Source: Undaria pinnatifida (Eukaryota > Sar > Phaeophyceae > Laminariales > Alariaceae). Taken from it: a stretch of DNA of 64,000 nucleotides. Within the stretch, counting starts at the first letter, position 1. Every line of letters starts with the position of its first letter. Where the stretch lies: positions 1 to 64,000 of the forward strand of contig JABAKD010000018.1 in the NCBI GenBank assembly GCA_012845835.1. The letters run 5' to 3'. Shown here one piece after another: positions 39,538 through 52,708 of the stretch. The translations under genes were made by a program, and so were the position numbers. Under the pieces are notes generated by a model. It was not told the DNA's origin, did no database searches, and saw only the letters and a list, made by a program, of their open reading frames with translations.

Positions 39538-39929
39538 CACTGAAAAGACGAGCCATAAAAATTGACCCCATTACCGCAGCTTCGGTCGGAAACTGGCATT
39601 GAGAAGTCTGAAAGGTGCCTCCCGATGATCAAATATATACCCTACATTCTCGGACGGGCCGATAATGGAGCGGAGTTCGAAAATAAGGCTATGTATCAGC
39701 TGGAAAACCATCGGGTACAAAAAGACCCGAACCACACCGTACCGGTTCCAGGGCAACTCGGTACGGGTACCTTCCATCATTCACGGCATGCCAGCCAACG
39801 GCATGCTAGTCATGCACAGCTAGATACCCCAAAAAAGAAAAATGCAAACACAAGAATTGCATTCGGACAGCTTCGGGGGGCTAAGGAGTTCCGTTATTCC
39901 AAACCAAAATTAACCAAAACAGGCTACGT

Positions 39930-40676
39930 CTATGGTAGAACTCGTGACGCGGCACCCCATACGCGCAAAGCGAAAAAACTGGAACCTGTACAAACCCGCG
40001 AAAACGCTAGGAACACGACAACGAGCTGGAGAAGCAAAAGCATCCAAGATGTCTGGGCGAAGCCGTCGTCCAGGCGCTCGTACCGGCTGCTACAGAGCGT
40101 AGCTAAAATACCTACCCCTCCGGACGCGGCAGGATGGGGGGCATTGTTCGCCGGGTGTCGACGGAGCCCCCTCTGGTTCGTGGTCCAGAAGGATTGATTT
40201 TCCGGTCGAGGTGAGTCTAGATCCGGAACGGATAAGAGGGTGATCGTGGGGGAATGACGATAAGTCTCGCTGAAGACGTAGTTCGATGGAAAGTCCAAGT
40301 CCAAGTCGACCGGAACTACTGCAGGAATATCGGAGGAGGGAAATGAACGGAGGGGGGTGGATGTAAAGGAAGAAATAGGGACGGGGTGGCAGGCGGAGCG
40401 GCGGCGGAAGACAGCGGGAGAGGAGTGGAAGAGGACGGCGATGAGGGGGTGGTATGCTTGTCGTCGTGTTTGATGAACTGCATCATGACGAGGAGCAGCA
40501 ACGCCGTTCCCAGTGTGGTGCCAATGATAGCTCCAGCGTTTTGCAAACTCGCATTCATCATTATCTGGAAACGGATGAGCTCCAGTCGTGATGCGACCTG
40601 CGGTTGATTGCGGAGAAGAAAAGGCGGGAAGCGTGTTCAGGTATTTGGAAGCTCTCACAACAAGGCTTGGCGCCAA
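39930..40676 (-). CDS. Long open frame over a possible membrane-protein exon
   Basis: The minus strand stays open for 248 codons, which is unusually long for this window. In an overlapping minus-strand frame (40561-40316) an ATG begins MMNASLQNAGAIIG, followed by a clear hydrophobic segment (TALLLLVMMQFI) and then a charged KHDDKH stop-transfer-like end and a Pro/Ser-rich tail. That second frame also extends upstream without a stop for about 22 codons before its ATG. I recognise no family. The locus may be an exon or a decayed, frameshifted gene. The C-rich composition could also have kept the frames open by chance. The long frame's apparent start is TTG, so its true start is unknown. Confidence 0.28.
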   Translation of the reverse strand: MAPSLVVRASKYLNTLPAFSSPQSTAGRITTGAHPFPDNDECEFAKRWSYHWHHTGNGVAAPRHDAVHQTRRQAYHPLIAVLFHSSPAVFRRRSACHPVPISSFTSTPLRSFPSSDIPAVVPVDLDLDFPSNYVFSETYRHSPTITLLSVPDLDSPRPENQSFWTTNQRGLRRHPANNAPHPAASGGVGILATLCSSRYERLDDGFAQTSWMLLLLQLVVVFLAFSRVCTGSSFFALRVWGAASRVLP

Positions 40677-40800
40677 CTATGCCGAGGGTCATAAGCGGAT
40701 ACACCGGAGTACGATATACTAGGATCGGGCATCAGGCCATGCCTGCCTGTATGGGAATTTCCAGAATCATATTGGGGGTCGTATTGGAAAACGTATAATA

Positions 40801-40938
40801 GACCCCGGCTGTGAGATCGAACCTTTCGTGGCAACTGATATATTGCATGCTGTGTGTGATAGATCGATCGCACGTACTGGGAGTGTGTCTTCATTACTGA
40901 TATAGGTCGGCGACTCGCCTTAAAACTACAGTGTAGCT
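40801..40938 (-). repeat. Conserved dispersed block, family 4, long copy (reverse)
   Basis: Reverse-complement match to 55333-55480. It shares CCGGCTGTGAGATCGAACC, the GCTGTGTGTGATAGATCGAT segment, ATATAGGTCGGCGACTCG and CTACAGTGTAGC at the far end. It extends about 60 bp beyond the short copies. Confidence 0.75.
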
Positions 40939-41123
40939 TGTGCCAGGACCAACAGGATGATGGGGTCGTGTTGTACTAAACAAATGGGTGGCCTGCCGAA
41001 AACGATCAGTTTGTGGGACATCAAACACGAATAGGTACGTATAGCAATGACCATCGTTGCATCATTCGCGGCAATTGAAAAAAAAGAGGAAACACAGGAG
41101 GTAGAACATATGAGTGAGTGAGC

Positions 41124-41372
41124 GGCGCGTGCTACGATAGAAGTTTCCCAGTTTGTTTTTTGATGTTCCTCAGTTTAGGGCGTTAAAATCCCTATCAAAA
41201 ACTGTTTTAGATAAAAATACAACTGCTACCGGATGGAAAAACCCATAGGCTAGGTATACAACGAGAATCGAGAACCAAAATGGCCAATTTCCGACGATCT
41301 CGACTCAAGGAGCCCGGTCTCTCAGAAACCATTTCAGGCGAAAAGCGACACCTCCTATCGTAGCACGCGTCG
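41124..41372 (+). repeat. Family 1 TIR element, copy d
   Basis: Left end GGCGCGTGCTACGATAG and right end CTATCGTAGCACGCGTCG are inverted copies of each other. The interior has GATGTTCCTCAGTTTAGGG, CATAGGCTAGGTATACAACG and TTTCCGACGATCTCG in the family order. Confidence 0.8.
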
Positions 41373-42840
41373 GGAATGTGTATCGAGAGAAATCATTCAT
41401 CGACTAGCAGCCAGGGTGAGGCATACACGGGAGGGATACATGATCCATGATGAGGAAAGGAGTACGGCACAGATTGTATACGGCTCGTGTATATGCAATG
41501 TTCCTCATTGGCTCACATCTACCTCACTAAGGGTGTCGATTGCCAAACACCAGGTACGATTAGGAGTACCTTGGCTTGTGGACACAGACAGGACTTGATC
41601 GTTAAGATCGTAGCATACAGGCCAGTCCAGCGATACGCACGGGAGGACGTACCATGGATACTTTCCTGGGTTTGCATCGTTTGCAGGTGGCACAGGATGA
41701 AATCTCGCGGCACTAGTACCGTACTACCATTTTTCGCGGTGCACGCGCTTTTGGTGTTATATACGAGTTCCATATATTTTGTTTGTCGTTTTTTTATCCT
41801 ACGGCGGATGGGGAAAAATAAAGCCTAACTAAGCTCACCACATTTGCACGTATTCTCATCCACGTTGTGAGTCAACTTGTTTCAACTTTATTTGCAATCT
41901 AGCGCTTGCTGGCATACCCGTCCATTCCCGTGGTAGCGACATTTGCAAGCTCCTAACGGCGATCCCCATTACTACTTGAGCAGCGCCAGCTGCGGCTGAA
42001 TACGGATGCGTGAGTATGCCAACCCGACATGAAACCGGAGATAGCCACCGGGAACGTCGTCATTCTGCGTGTAGTGTGGGACTTGCCTCTGATATTTATA
42101 TATATAAAAAACAGCCTTCCGCCGGAATCGGTCCAGTTGCTGTCCACCCTGCTCATTCCGGCGATACTTTATAGGTATTATAACTATACCTATAGACTAC
42201 TATAGCTATAACGTAGGCTATGTTTCACCTGTATTGTAATTACAAACGGGGGAAAACCGCTAGACGCATACAAACAAACAAACAAACAAACACAAAGGCA
42301 AACGGGAAACAAACGATCGTTAGCTAACACCGCTCGTGTATCTACAATTAGTGGCAGCCGGAAGCAATTGGAAAGGGAACATTCTATGTCCAGACTGTTG
42401 ACGTCTGGCGGCACACAGCACGGTTGATTCGTGAGTGGATGGCGAAAAGGATCACACGCTGTTCGCAGGGCACCACCGGGCATGACAAATACCGGTGCAA
42501 AGTTGAGGAAGGTGAAACATGCACCCTTGAGTGAAATAAACGATCAGGCTTGTGCTCGGGCATCGTACTGGTAATGAGTCGGTGATACTGACTCCCAAAA
42601 ACCATCAAACAAATCGATAATAGAACCGGTGCTATCGTGGCAGGATCCAGCGATCAAGCAGCCTGCAGAGAGCGCTACGCAGAAGGATTATTTTTCCACC
42701 CCACAACCAAACACATTTGTGCGTGTGTTTGTTCTACACATTTGGAACTGATATTTCCACCCGTCCAGCCCGATCAGTGCCCGTGCCGGTGCCTCCTCGT
42801 ACTACTACAGCTAGATTACCTCTTTCTGCCATCGCAGGAC
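41373..42840. other. Unique DNA with small dyads
   Basis: No recognised gene. Two small inverted repeats are clear: CGCCGGAAT (42120-42128) with ATTCCGGCG (42155-42163), and TATAGGTAT (42170-42178) with ATACCTATA (42186-42194). An (AAAC)n microsatellite spans about 42270-42293. Confidence 0.5.
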
Positions 42841-43107
42841 AAGGTGCTACTACCTACGGTAGAGGTGAAGTTTTCTTCTTCACGGGCTGTGCCAACCAGA
42901 GGAGCTTTATGCCTCATCCAAAACCCAAAACATTAGTCTACTTGTTCAATGCACAAATTGCAACGTTATCACTGTACTCATAACCTAGGTATTAATGAAA
43001 TATCAGACCCGAAACAAGACTGATATCCCAACGATTCTGCCATAAAAAACCCGGCCATTCAGAAACTGTTTTTGTCGAAAAGGGCAACCTCTATCGTAGG
43101 ACACGTT
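42841..43107 (+). repeat. Family 1 TIR element, copy e
   Basis: Left side GGTGCTACTACCTACGGTAG plus AGGTGAAG and right end CTCTATCGTAGGACACGTT. The interior carries TAACCTAGGTATTAATG, CCAACGATTCTG and CATTCAGAAACTG in family order. The left end is diverged. Confidence 0.5.
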
Positions 43108-45371
43108 ACAAGCTACGAAGCAGAGATGCTATAGTTCGGTACGCATTGTAAATGCTCTGGTACTTTGGCCATGTAACGCCGACCGCATTGGATGTGGGGG
43201 CGCATCACACGCAATCCCAGCTGCAAGGGGGCAAGAAAAGAAGGGTAGGGAAAACAATTTTCATTTCAATCTAATAAAAGGCGATGTACAAGAGTGTAGA
43301 CTAGGGGATATACTTATAATGGGGTAAAAAAACACATATCTTTCGTATCAACGGAGAAATAGAATTGATTAGATGTCGCGTGGGGCGTTTTCCAAGGCAG
43401 CAGACAGCAAAGCTTCTGTGTGTTGCGCTTTCAGTCAATGACATGCTTCCAATGTCAATTTGGCATCCAACACAATTGTTCTCCAGGCGTATACGCCTGA
43501 TAGACTATGTCGGCCGCGCGACGTGAAACGAAAAAACACAACTAACTGTTTGAACATTGCCTTCACGCCATTCATACCAGAAACTCGGCGACGGTGGGTT
43601 CGGACGATCGCAAACGTTCACCACGACGTGCGTCGGATGTGGATACTTCCAAACAGCCGATTTAGTTCGATGATGGTGCCTTTTCTCCGATGATAATGAC
43701 CTAAAATTTTTGTTTTGAACTGAGCTAATAAACTTTTCCATACGCCAAATTTACATTTTCAAAATTTAGAATACAGGTATTATTGCCCACTGCTAGCTAT
43801 CGATCGCGCAACAATGAAAAACGAATCCGAGAGTGACAGACGACCAAGATCCCTAGTATATGTCCTCCTGTCCCTACCACCTGGAGCCACCAAAGCCAAA
43901 TCCTCTTCTTCATCCGTGCACTTTCTCCGAAGAAGCCTCACACGGCAATCCGCTGTCCGATTAAATGATTAGTTTGTAAATACCTGCTGTTATTAATGCT
44001 ATTACAGTAGTATAGTGGGTACCCCAACTTAAGAGAGGGTGAGGTACGAGATTAGTGCAGGTAAGAGAGGACAAATTGGCTTGAACCAAGACATAGAGCT
44101 GCTTGCAACTAGTGTGGACAGCGGTACAGTTAAAATAGGATGCCCGGGCGCCCATTGTATATGCTTGGAAACTGCGCTTTTCATGTAAGCCTTATTATTT
44201 TCGTAGCATGAGGATGTCATGAAGAGTCGATGCTCAGAAGGAGAAAAAAAATCCACCAAGTTGGTTTTTGCCTTTGCACAAATCTGTTAGACCACTACTA
44301 CTGTCTTCATACGCTCGATATAAACCAAAACCCGCCACTACGGTGAAATATAAAAATAAATAATAGTCCGGAGTAATAACATAACCCCCCCCACGTAAAG
44401 AAGACTTACTTACGCACGTAACCACAAGTACCAACAACCCTGACCAAGCCATCCATCGGCAAACCATCCACCATACATATGGTAGAGCAATAGTCTATAG
44501 TGGAAACTACAGATATACGTACATTTATCAAGTAGGTATGATGTTAGATTACTTCAAAATTCTCCACCTGAAGAAAGAATACTAACACCAATAATTGTAA
44601 CGGAGAAAAGCATTTCTTTATAATAATAAAGAATAGGATCCCATCAAGAATTTTGTCCACATGGTATAGCACCCCTACACACAAGGCACAGAAGCGCATC
44701 TATGCAGACGGTTTAGACATAGATCACAGACTACCTGGGCACGGACACGGCACGAGAAGGGCTAAGGATTCGGATGCTTCTTCACAAATAGCACAGGGAG
44801 ATGTGTCCGTGGCGTGGCGGGTCCGAGAAGTGTATTGCCGCCACCTGTCACATCACACCCCGAGAAATGATTCGATCAAATGATTTGAGTCAGATGATTT
44901 CCTAGGTCTCGCTAACAGGTGCCCTGCAGGGACGCCGTTTTCAGGAAAAGCTCTGTGGGTCGTGATTGTACCTCTCTTACATGGAAATTAGTTTCGCAAT
45001 GGCCAACATCCAGCAGTCCTGTACACAGCAGTGCTTCATGTTATGTGTGGAGTCTCATGTATATTCGTGCACGTGTTGCCTTGTATTGCCAATATTGAGT
45101 GTACTCGGCTGTCGCTGGTGGCCGTCATCGCACATCACTACTGCTGTGGCTGTGGTTGGGCGCGCCGGCATGAGCGGAGCGGGGTCTCATAAGCCACAAC
45201 ATAGAGCTCCGAAAAAAGAACTCCGAGCCGAAAGAACAAACAATGCCCCGCCTCGTGACGTGGCGCGAGTTCGCGCCTTCTGCGCGTTCGTGTGTGCGTG
45301 CGGGCTGGTGGTCGAGTAGTCCGGCCATGATCGACTGGCTTGTATGCGAGCCGGGTACATTTCGAGAACTT
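43108..45371. other. Unique DNA, no recognised gene
   Basis: Only short, domain-free frames. AGGCGTATACGCCT (43486-43499) is a 14-bp perfect palindrome. No RNA gene or known repeat was identified. Confidence 0.4.
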
Positions 45372-45537
45372 GTTCAGCCATAATTGGGTGCACCCGATGG
45401 ACATGCGGCTGCTTTCGGATGCGGTGTGGTTTCGACCAATGGTATGTCGTCCTGAGTCGTTGTGGGACTGTGTGTTCTAGGGGTATCCGATACCGGCTAT
45501 CGGTCGATCGGGTGCACCCGATTTCGGCCATTGCTCA
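45372..45537. repeat. Short element with GGGTGCACCCGAT inverted ends
   Basis: GCCATAATTGGGTGCACCCG at about 45377 is mirrored by CGGGTGCACCCGATTTCGGC at about 45507-45530, as reverse complement with a few mismatches. The core TCGGGTGCACCCGA is itself palindromic. The arms enclose about 110 bp. This could be a tiny TIR element or a pair of protein-binding dyads. Confidence 0.45.
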
Positions 45538-47668
45538 TGTTAATACGACATTTTAGCTTCAAAACCATCATCTGAACCGATACTTTTGCATCCGACACAT
45601 CACCTGGACAAGGTCAACAAGTCTCGCCACATTCGCCGTTCAACATGCCTGATGTATTCACCGCTTCTCTTGAATGAGGAAAAACGATTACACTTTTTGT
45701 GTAAGTCTTGCAAACTGATAATGCAAGGAAGCATCGTATTAACCTGCACCTTGCGACTGCCGTTTGAACGGTGCATTTTCATGACTTTAGTAACACGTAC
45801 TCCACTCCGAGAACGTTCGCATACAACAACACCGAAGAAGTATTTTCGTGGTTTCTCGGACGCCTAGACGACATCATCTCTGGTGGTGCCCCTCAAGCAT
45901 TGTTGTGTGGCCAGTTTGACCATGAAGAACCAGAACCAGTAGCGTTATTGGCAAGAGGTCCATAGCCCAAGGGACCATAATAACAATACACTGTTGAAGA
46001 GACAAACTATAGTCTAGAGAACCGACATTAGCGAGTGTATCTGACGAATGAAACCAGAATAATTTGTTTAAGTACGTTTCACGTACCTATAGACTGTGCT
46101 TTTTTTTAGATACTTGTTTGATGTGTCTTTTAACGTCCCTTCCGTCGTCTGTTTCGTGATACACAGAGCCAAAAGCATGGCTCACAAACTGACGTGGATG
46201 ATTTGAGTTTTCTCTTTTTCGTAGAAACCGCATAGCGTGTGTTTATGTATTCGACGCATACTATACACGACAGAGTATTCCAGATATTCTATTGAACGGT
46301 TGAATCACGCTGCTCAACTGCTCACAAGGAGAAACAAGACAACTTTCCCACTGCAAAATAGGAAAAAAAAAAACTTATTGACGAACGAACAAAATGTATA
46401 TACAAAAAAAATCCAAGCCTTTTTTACCCTAGCCAAAATACTCCTTCCATTTGGACGAAAACTTGAAAAGTATACCCGTTCTTCGGACGGCAGCAAAGTA
46501 AGTGGCACAACAGCAGTACAGTATGTAGTAGCACCAGGTGCGAGTGATATCGGTGTGCAGGCACGATTCTTCAAGCTGGTGCCCTAGGGTATAGACTACT
46601 AGTTAGTCTAGAAGTACAGGGTCTGTGGTAACATACTGCCAGGCGGAGAGAAAAAGTGCAGTCCCTCCGAGAGCAACAAGGGTAGCAGCCGATGAAATGA
46701 AAGGTCACATTACAATCATCATGTAATGATGTTTTACGTTCTATACGGGATGCGGAAAGCGAAATATGCACAAGCCAGCAAGTACAGGCCCAACGAAAGG
46801 GGGGGGGGGGGGGGGGGGGGGTGGGGATTAAGTTCGCATTCATAATATTAAACTCGCACACCAATGCCTGTTACTTGTCGTATTCACAGTATATATTTAG
46901 TCAAGCATTCATTGGTGTTACCCGTGGGTCTACCACTCACGTCCCGACAGTTGCCACGAATCTTTGTTTCTCTATTATTATCACCCTGTGGGAAATTTGC
47001 CGCAAGGTCGGAAACAATTTGACAAGCACTCTCGAGTTTTTATATACAAACTTTCTGATCCCCACTTTTTTTCTTCGCGTATTTTTTTTTTCTCGTTCTC
47101 TTCGCAAGCTGAAACTCAAGATCCGGGGATACCGAGCGAGCTTCTTCCCCCTCCACCACTACGGTATGCGCCGTCGGCTTTATCGCGTAAAAAGTGCAGC
47201 CCTTTTTTGCCCCGTAGACTCTCCCATATCAAATTCCTCCTACCGTGGTATTTTTTTTCCCGATTTGATTGTGTTTGCAAATAGCCTCGAGGGTTTAGTG
47301 TTTGCGAATAAACTAAAATGTCCGACCCACGTGGTATTTGAGCTCCAGGGGATTTTTTTCTATTAATAGTGGTAGCAGTAGTAGCATTCGCGGGTGACCA
47401 CTAAAACCCCCCGGGGCGACCAGGTCAATCCACTACTATTATTGTTTATATCCAAATCAATATCAATCCGCTACAAAGGCCTAAAAACACACGTACGTAT
47501 TCAACGTGATTGAAATTGAGGGAATGATGTGTTTCGAGGCTCTGACTCTGTGACAATAGCTGCAGAGGTGGCACCGAAGTGTCTGTAAAGATCACTTGTT
47601 GAAGAAAAAACACGGTTTAAAAAAGGCGCTCATGTGGCCAAAAGAAGAAAAAGAGGGTAAAAAAGTTG
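45538..47668. other. Unique DNA with a G23 run
   Basis: A run of 23 G lies at 46799-46821. The frame after it (181 codons, apparent GTG start) has no recognised domain. Several short T-rich and A-rich runs lie between 46360 and 47110. No gene is supported. Confidence 0.4.
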
Positions 47669-48004
<336 letters not shown>

Positions 48005-51000
48005 TGGGGATACCTTCGCCTAATCGCGGAACTATGCCCAAGCTACGGGGAGGTATACTCTACGGCAGCCCGTCCTTTCTCTGCAACGTTTTGTGTATCG
48101 TCCTTGTAACATGATGAGTAACAACATTATCTGTGACCTGAGTCTATGCTGATACTTATTGGTTCGTATTAAGTATGCCCGCGAAAAAAAAACAAACTCC
48201 GTGTTGTTGTATTTATCCTCATCTCTACGTAGAACCACGATACTCAGTTTACTCAAGGTAGTGACCACGAATCAAATAAAACTAGTGGTCTAGTCTACAG
48301 AGTCCATGTCTCAATAAAACGTAGTTGTTGATGTGTCCGGTGCGTATTTATCGCAGCGCGTGGAAGAGGCGAGTTTGTGTGTTTGGATTGTGGTATCCAA
48401 AAGTCTTGCAAACAGTTTTATTAGGAAGCATTAGGGACCTGATGTGACCTCGATATTACCGCGATATATTGATTATGGTTGCCTTCCGTCCATCGTAGTT
48501 ATCGGCAATTGCCGGTGTACAGGTGAAGTACCCATCCGGTGTTATGCTCGCTGCTCTCCGACAACGTGCAGAGCGTTTTGTTCATCATTCCAATCAATCG
48601 ATGTAGAACCCGTACCCGTGGCCCTTTTTTGGCAGTACGTAACACAAACGTTGACAATACGCCGACTCCCTACAGTCGCATCCAACCTACCGTCACTTCC
48701 AACTAGTCCATCCTATTTTTCTACCTTCCCATTGCAAGCTCAACGCAAGGCGCATCAGATTATCTTTATCTCTACAGCCTCCAGAATGCTATCTACTGCC
48801 GTCATTTTTTGGTCCATGCATCGTTCCGTGAATCAAATTGTCGTGCTTCCTCCACAGAAAAAAACACCGTTAGTTACATCTACTGACAACGGAGGCGACT
48901 AAGCATCATCAGGAGGGGTTTAAGCACACATATTTACGTCTAGACTATACCAATCCCAGCACAGATGACACCCGAGTTCGCACGAACCCCTGCTCGCAGC
49001 TGTTGTACTTTAACACAAGACTATATATCCACTTCTCAGTCAGGGAGTCAATGTTGGACCAGTGTTACTTGATAGATTTGTCCCATACCCAAAACAAAGA
49101 AAATACATGGTTGAAACATACTCACGACGGATATGAAGAGCTAGAACAAGTCGAAGCAGCAGAGACCTACCCCAGCAGCCGGTGCCGCCTCTTAGAAATT
49201 GGCTGACCTTCTCCAACAAATGAAACCGGTCTCTACTATGGCTGCTGACTATGTCTTCCGTGCGGATCTCTCTAAGATTCGTGGAGAACCCTCTCCGAGT
49301 TCCTTGCGCTAGCGGTATCGCTTGAAAATACCCAGACGTGTTGCATAAGATCCTCCGCTGGTTTTAGAAGCAGTCTTGACAGCAGGTAGGTGGCGAAGCT
49401 GCCCTTGCGCTATCTCGATGTTACCCTGACGTCGCACCACACGCCGCTTGTTTGTGAAATTCTTGCGCCGCCTGATATTTGTTGGCGAGGGTATTTACAG
49501 TTCGGGTATACCTGCTACTACTGGAATGGAAGAAAAGGAGACGCCACGCCAACAAAAAACACGCTGTGTGGATGTGGTGCAGCAGCAGTTCCTGCGCTAA
49601 CTTGACGTTGTAAGAACAGAAGAAGCGGCAGCCACAAAATTAGGGTGGGTACGTCCCTAACTGCTATGTGTCGCAGTTGCAGTACCAACAACCGTTGTGC
49701 TGCCCTCTGGATCACTTCCTACCGTTCAAAGTACATGGTGGGGTTTTACGAGTGAACACCGACGCTTAAATTACATTTTGCTCGAGGCCCTTGGTCCTGG
49801 GATGCTTCCTTGCCCCGGTCTACCTGCATTAAAAAACGCGCCGGAACCCCCTGGTTGACCGCAGCACAACCAACAACATAATACAATCGATAATCATATG
49901 GTAGAATGTTTTTCCATCTAACCGTACAGGCAAAAAATTTTGTATTTCGACAACAACAGCAAAATGACCTCATCCCGCAGGGAGACGACGCGAGCACGAG
50001 ACCGATGCCGACCCTGGCATGGTCGGGAGAGACGAGCAAGGTGAGGCACGTCCAGGAAAAACCGCGCCGAAAAGTGTACCTCAGCTCGCGAGATACTTCG
50101 AAGACGTTCAAAACCTGTGGTTTAAATGGGACCCTTCGGCTTCTCTCGTGCAACTGCGACAACTGCCAACATGGTCCTCCATTAATTTACTACGTATTCT
50201 TGAACGAAGATTGTACCATGCCCGAATTTTACAGCCATAGCGAGAACGATACGATACCTTAAACACCGGGAGCTACGATATCGGGACTCTTGACTTTTCC
50301 ACGAAACGCCAGAACTCATCATGTCTTAATACTGATTGAGGGGTCCTGTGCGCCCAATAGTTCTACTCTGTATGATGAGGCAGTAGCGTTCATCTGGGGG
50401 AGGCGCGGGGCACGCAGTTTGGCGCAATAGGCCATTGCTGCATGCCCATGTTTTGAGGGTGGCTGTGACTACTACTGATACCCTCGGAGATATTGTTATC
50501 CTGGAAGTTGCCTTATTTTCGTCGCTGAAATTCAACTGACACGTTGCACAAGAAAAGGCCGTTCTCATCTACCGAGCAGTTTCCTGATAAAACTCATGTT
50601 TTTTTCAACGACAAGAATTGCTCTGCCCCGCATGAGACCTTGGGCCTGGCCTGAACTAGTAGATTTTTTTTTCACGTTTGCATGTAGCAGAAGAAGCAAG
50701 ACCAGGGTACCATGTATGTATTATTGAGATCGGTAGACTATAGAGCTTGCTGTGACGTTATGTACAAGATCCGCTTAGTCATGAAAAAATATATGTCGTG
50801 GGGACGTGCTACGAACGATATTATTGAAAGCAGTCGTAGAACTTTTTTTTAGCGAAAACGTTTTCGAATGACTGCGCTCCTCAAACAAAGACTACTCAAG
50901 TCTCGTAGGAACGCAATTTGTGCGTAAAAATACTACCTACAGTAGACACGTGCAGGCACTGATTAATCCCACGTTATATAGACTACAGGGGTGAAGAATA

Positions 51001-52708
51001 TGTTGTTCTGAGCTCCTCCTCTAAACTGCATGATGAGCAAAAAAAACATGTCGCCCGAAACATGACTTAGCAGGCATTCTTCGTTCGCGCATCCCCGACC
51101 AACAGTTACATGCGCTCTGGTTCAATTTAAACACAACTCTTAAACTACCAAGCTAACGGATAGGTCCACACTTGAGGAGTTTAACCGGGGTCCGCAGAAC
51201 GCTCGGCCGAAAAAGAGAGCAACACCTGGGTGCACCTGTTTTTGCGAAAGACCCCTCACTTTCTTGAGGAGGAGCTGTGTACTCCACCACCAACAACCCG
51301 AGATGGTATCCCTAACAATGCACATGAAACAGCCAATGATCAATGTCATGGCCTCTATCCTACGTATAAAACAAACCAAATGAGCGAAAAACGAAAAAAG
51401 TGAAAAATTCCGGCGATTCTGGGTTAAGAAGCCCTGTGAACTTCAGAAAAATACCAAAAATAATTGTGCAATAAAAGGCTACTTGAACCTATAGGTCTGT
51501 TGTAGCAGGGGTCTACGTGCGGTGGAGGTGAACCATGTATGTCCTTTATGAGGCTAGGCTCCTCAATTTGCTAGCTCTGTGCCTCATGTACAGTAGGATA
51601 TCGCGAGGAACAGATACAGCGGCATATGTATACGCCCAAGCCCCTGTCCAGTGAAGCTGAAGGAACTTATAAAGCTTACCCCCTAGACCCTCCGCGTGAC
51701 AATGATCAGAACGGTCGCCCCGCGCGTCGCATTTCTCTTTCTCTATCGCCGCCGTTCAGCTTTGGATTTAGGTCTTAAAGGTTCACCTCTAATCAACAAC
51801 AGTAGATTTGGGAATGGTTCTTCATGGTCAGCCTTCAACGTGCAGAAGCTCTAATGTAGTAACCTCTCGTGATCAGCCTTCCGGCCTAATTCATACAGGA
51901 AGTAAGTGGTTCTATGACCTGGCCTACCAGTCGTCGTCATCCGACATGGCCCTTGTTGTGCGGACGAACGAAAGACCTTATATTGCGGGGACGGTCGACC
52001 ATTTCTTTCGGTGAAATCATGTTCTGACCTAGGACTGTTGTGTCTATCTAAATGCATTAAGCCGGCAGTTATATTCGAAGACAAACTGATTCACGCATTC
52101 CTACCTGTACCTCAATGTGCATCGCTTCCACAGCAATAGAGCAGGAGTCCCAACTTCGATCAGGCAGCCTGCTGGCGGCCGAAGGGAAGTTCGAATTTCC
52201 TCGCGTGTACGCTGGTCGCCCATTATGAAAGGAGTTCGACGCCTCTCGATGCAGCCGATGAGCCACAAAGCAATTCCAATCAGCGGTACTCGAGCACGCA
52301 AATTGCTATATCTAGGTGGGCATGTATTCGCGGCATGGATGGGTCGACTATTTACTAATTCATGGAATATTTAGCGTGTACACTAAGCGCTTCTTTCAAA
52401 ACACCAACAATTTGCATTTCTTCCTCTCGTGCTCAATTGCGGTGACGTTGCATGACCACATCACCTCGCCTGTTGTATTTGGCAATACATATATATATAT
52501 ATCTTTGTCATAATTAGCGATGTCAGAAAATAATGGTAACTACATGATTGTACCTATCGATTGAAATATTCTATCTTGCGATCCATGTGCACTAACAAAC
52601 TATGAAGCTTTAACACGTTGTTTACCAAACGTGAAGACTGAGTTGCATACTACATCTATAATCAAACCTTCCAGAATAATAAACATTACCATGCAGGTGA
52701 TTTAAAGG
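48005..52708. other. Mostly unique DNA with diverged family 1 and 2 pieces
   Basis: No recognised gene. GGGACGTGCTACGAACGAT at 50801 with reverse-orientation family 1 interior (GAATGACTGCGCTCCTC), and a family 1 interior at about 51345-51430 (TTCCGGCGATTCTGGGTTA), are diverged copies without clear ends. An (AT)n run lies at about 52490-52501. Confidence 0.4.
51060..51200 (+). repeat. Partial family 2 repeat
   Basis: GGCATTCTTCGTTCGCGCAT, CCCCGACCAACAG and CACACTTGAGGAGTTTAACC correspond in order to the middle of family 2. The right end is missing. Confidence 0.5.

Noticed and set aside
46821-47366. 181-codon ORF after the G-run
   Set aside because: It has a non-ATG start, low-complexity hydrophobic stretches and no recognisable domain. 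The frame is open upstream through the G homopolymer, so its length means little.
48444-48902. 152-codon ORF (+)
   Set aside because: GTG start, no recognised motif, and nothing around it supports a gene.
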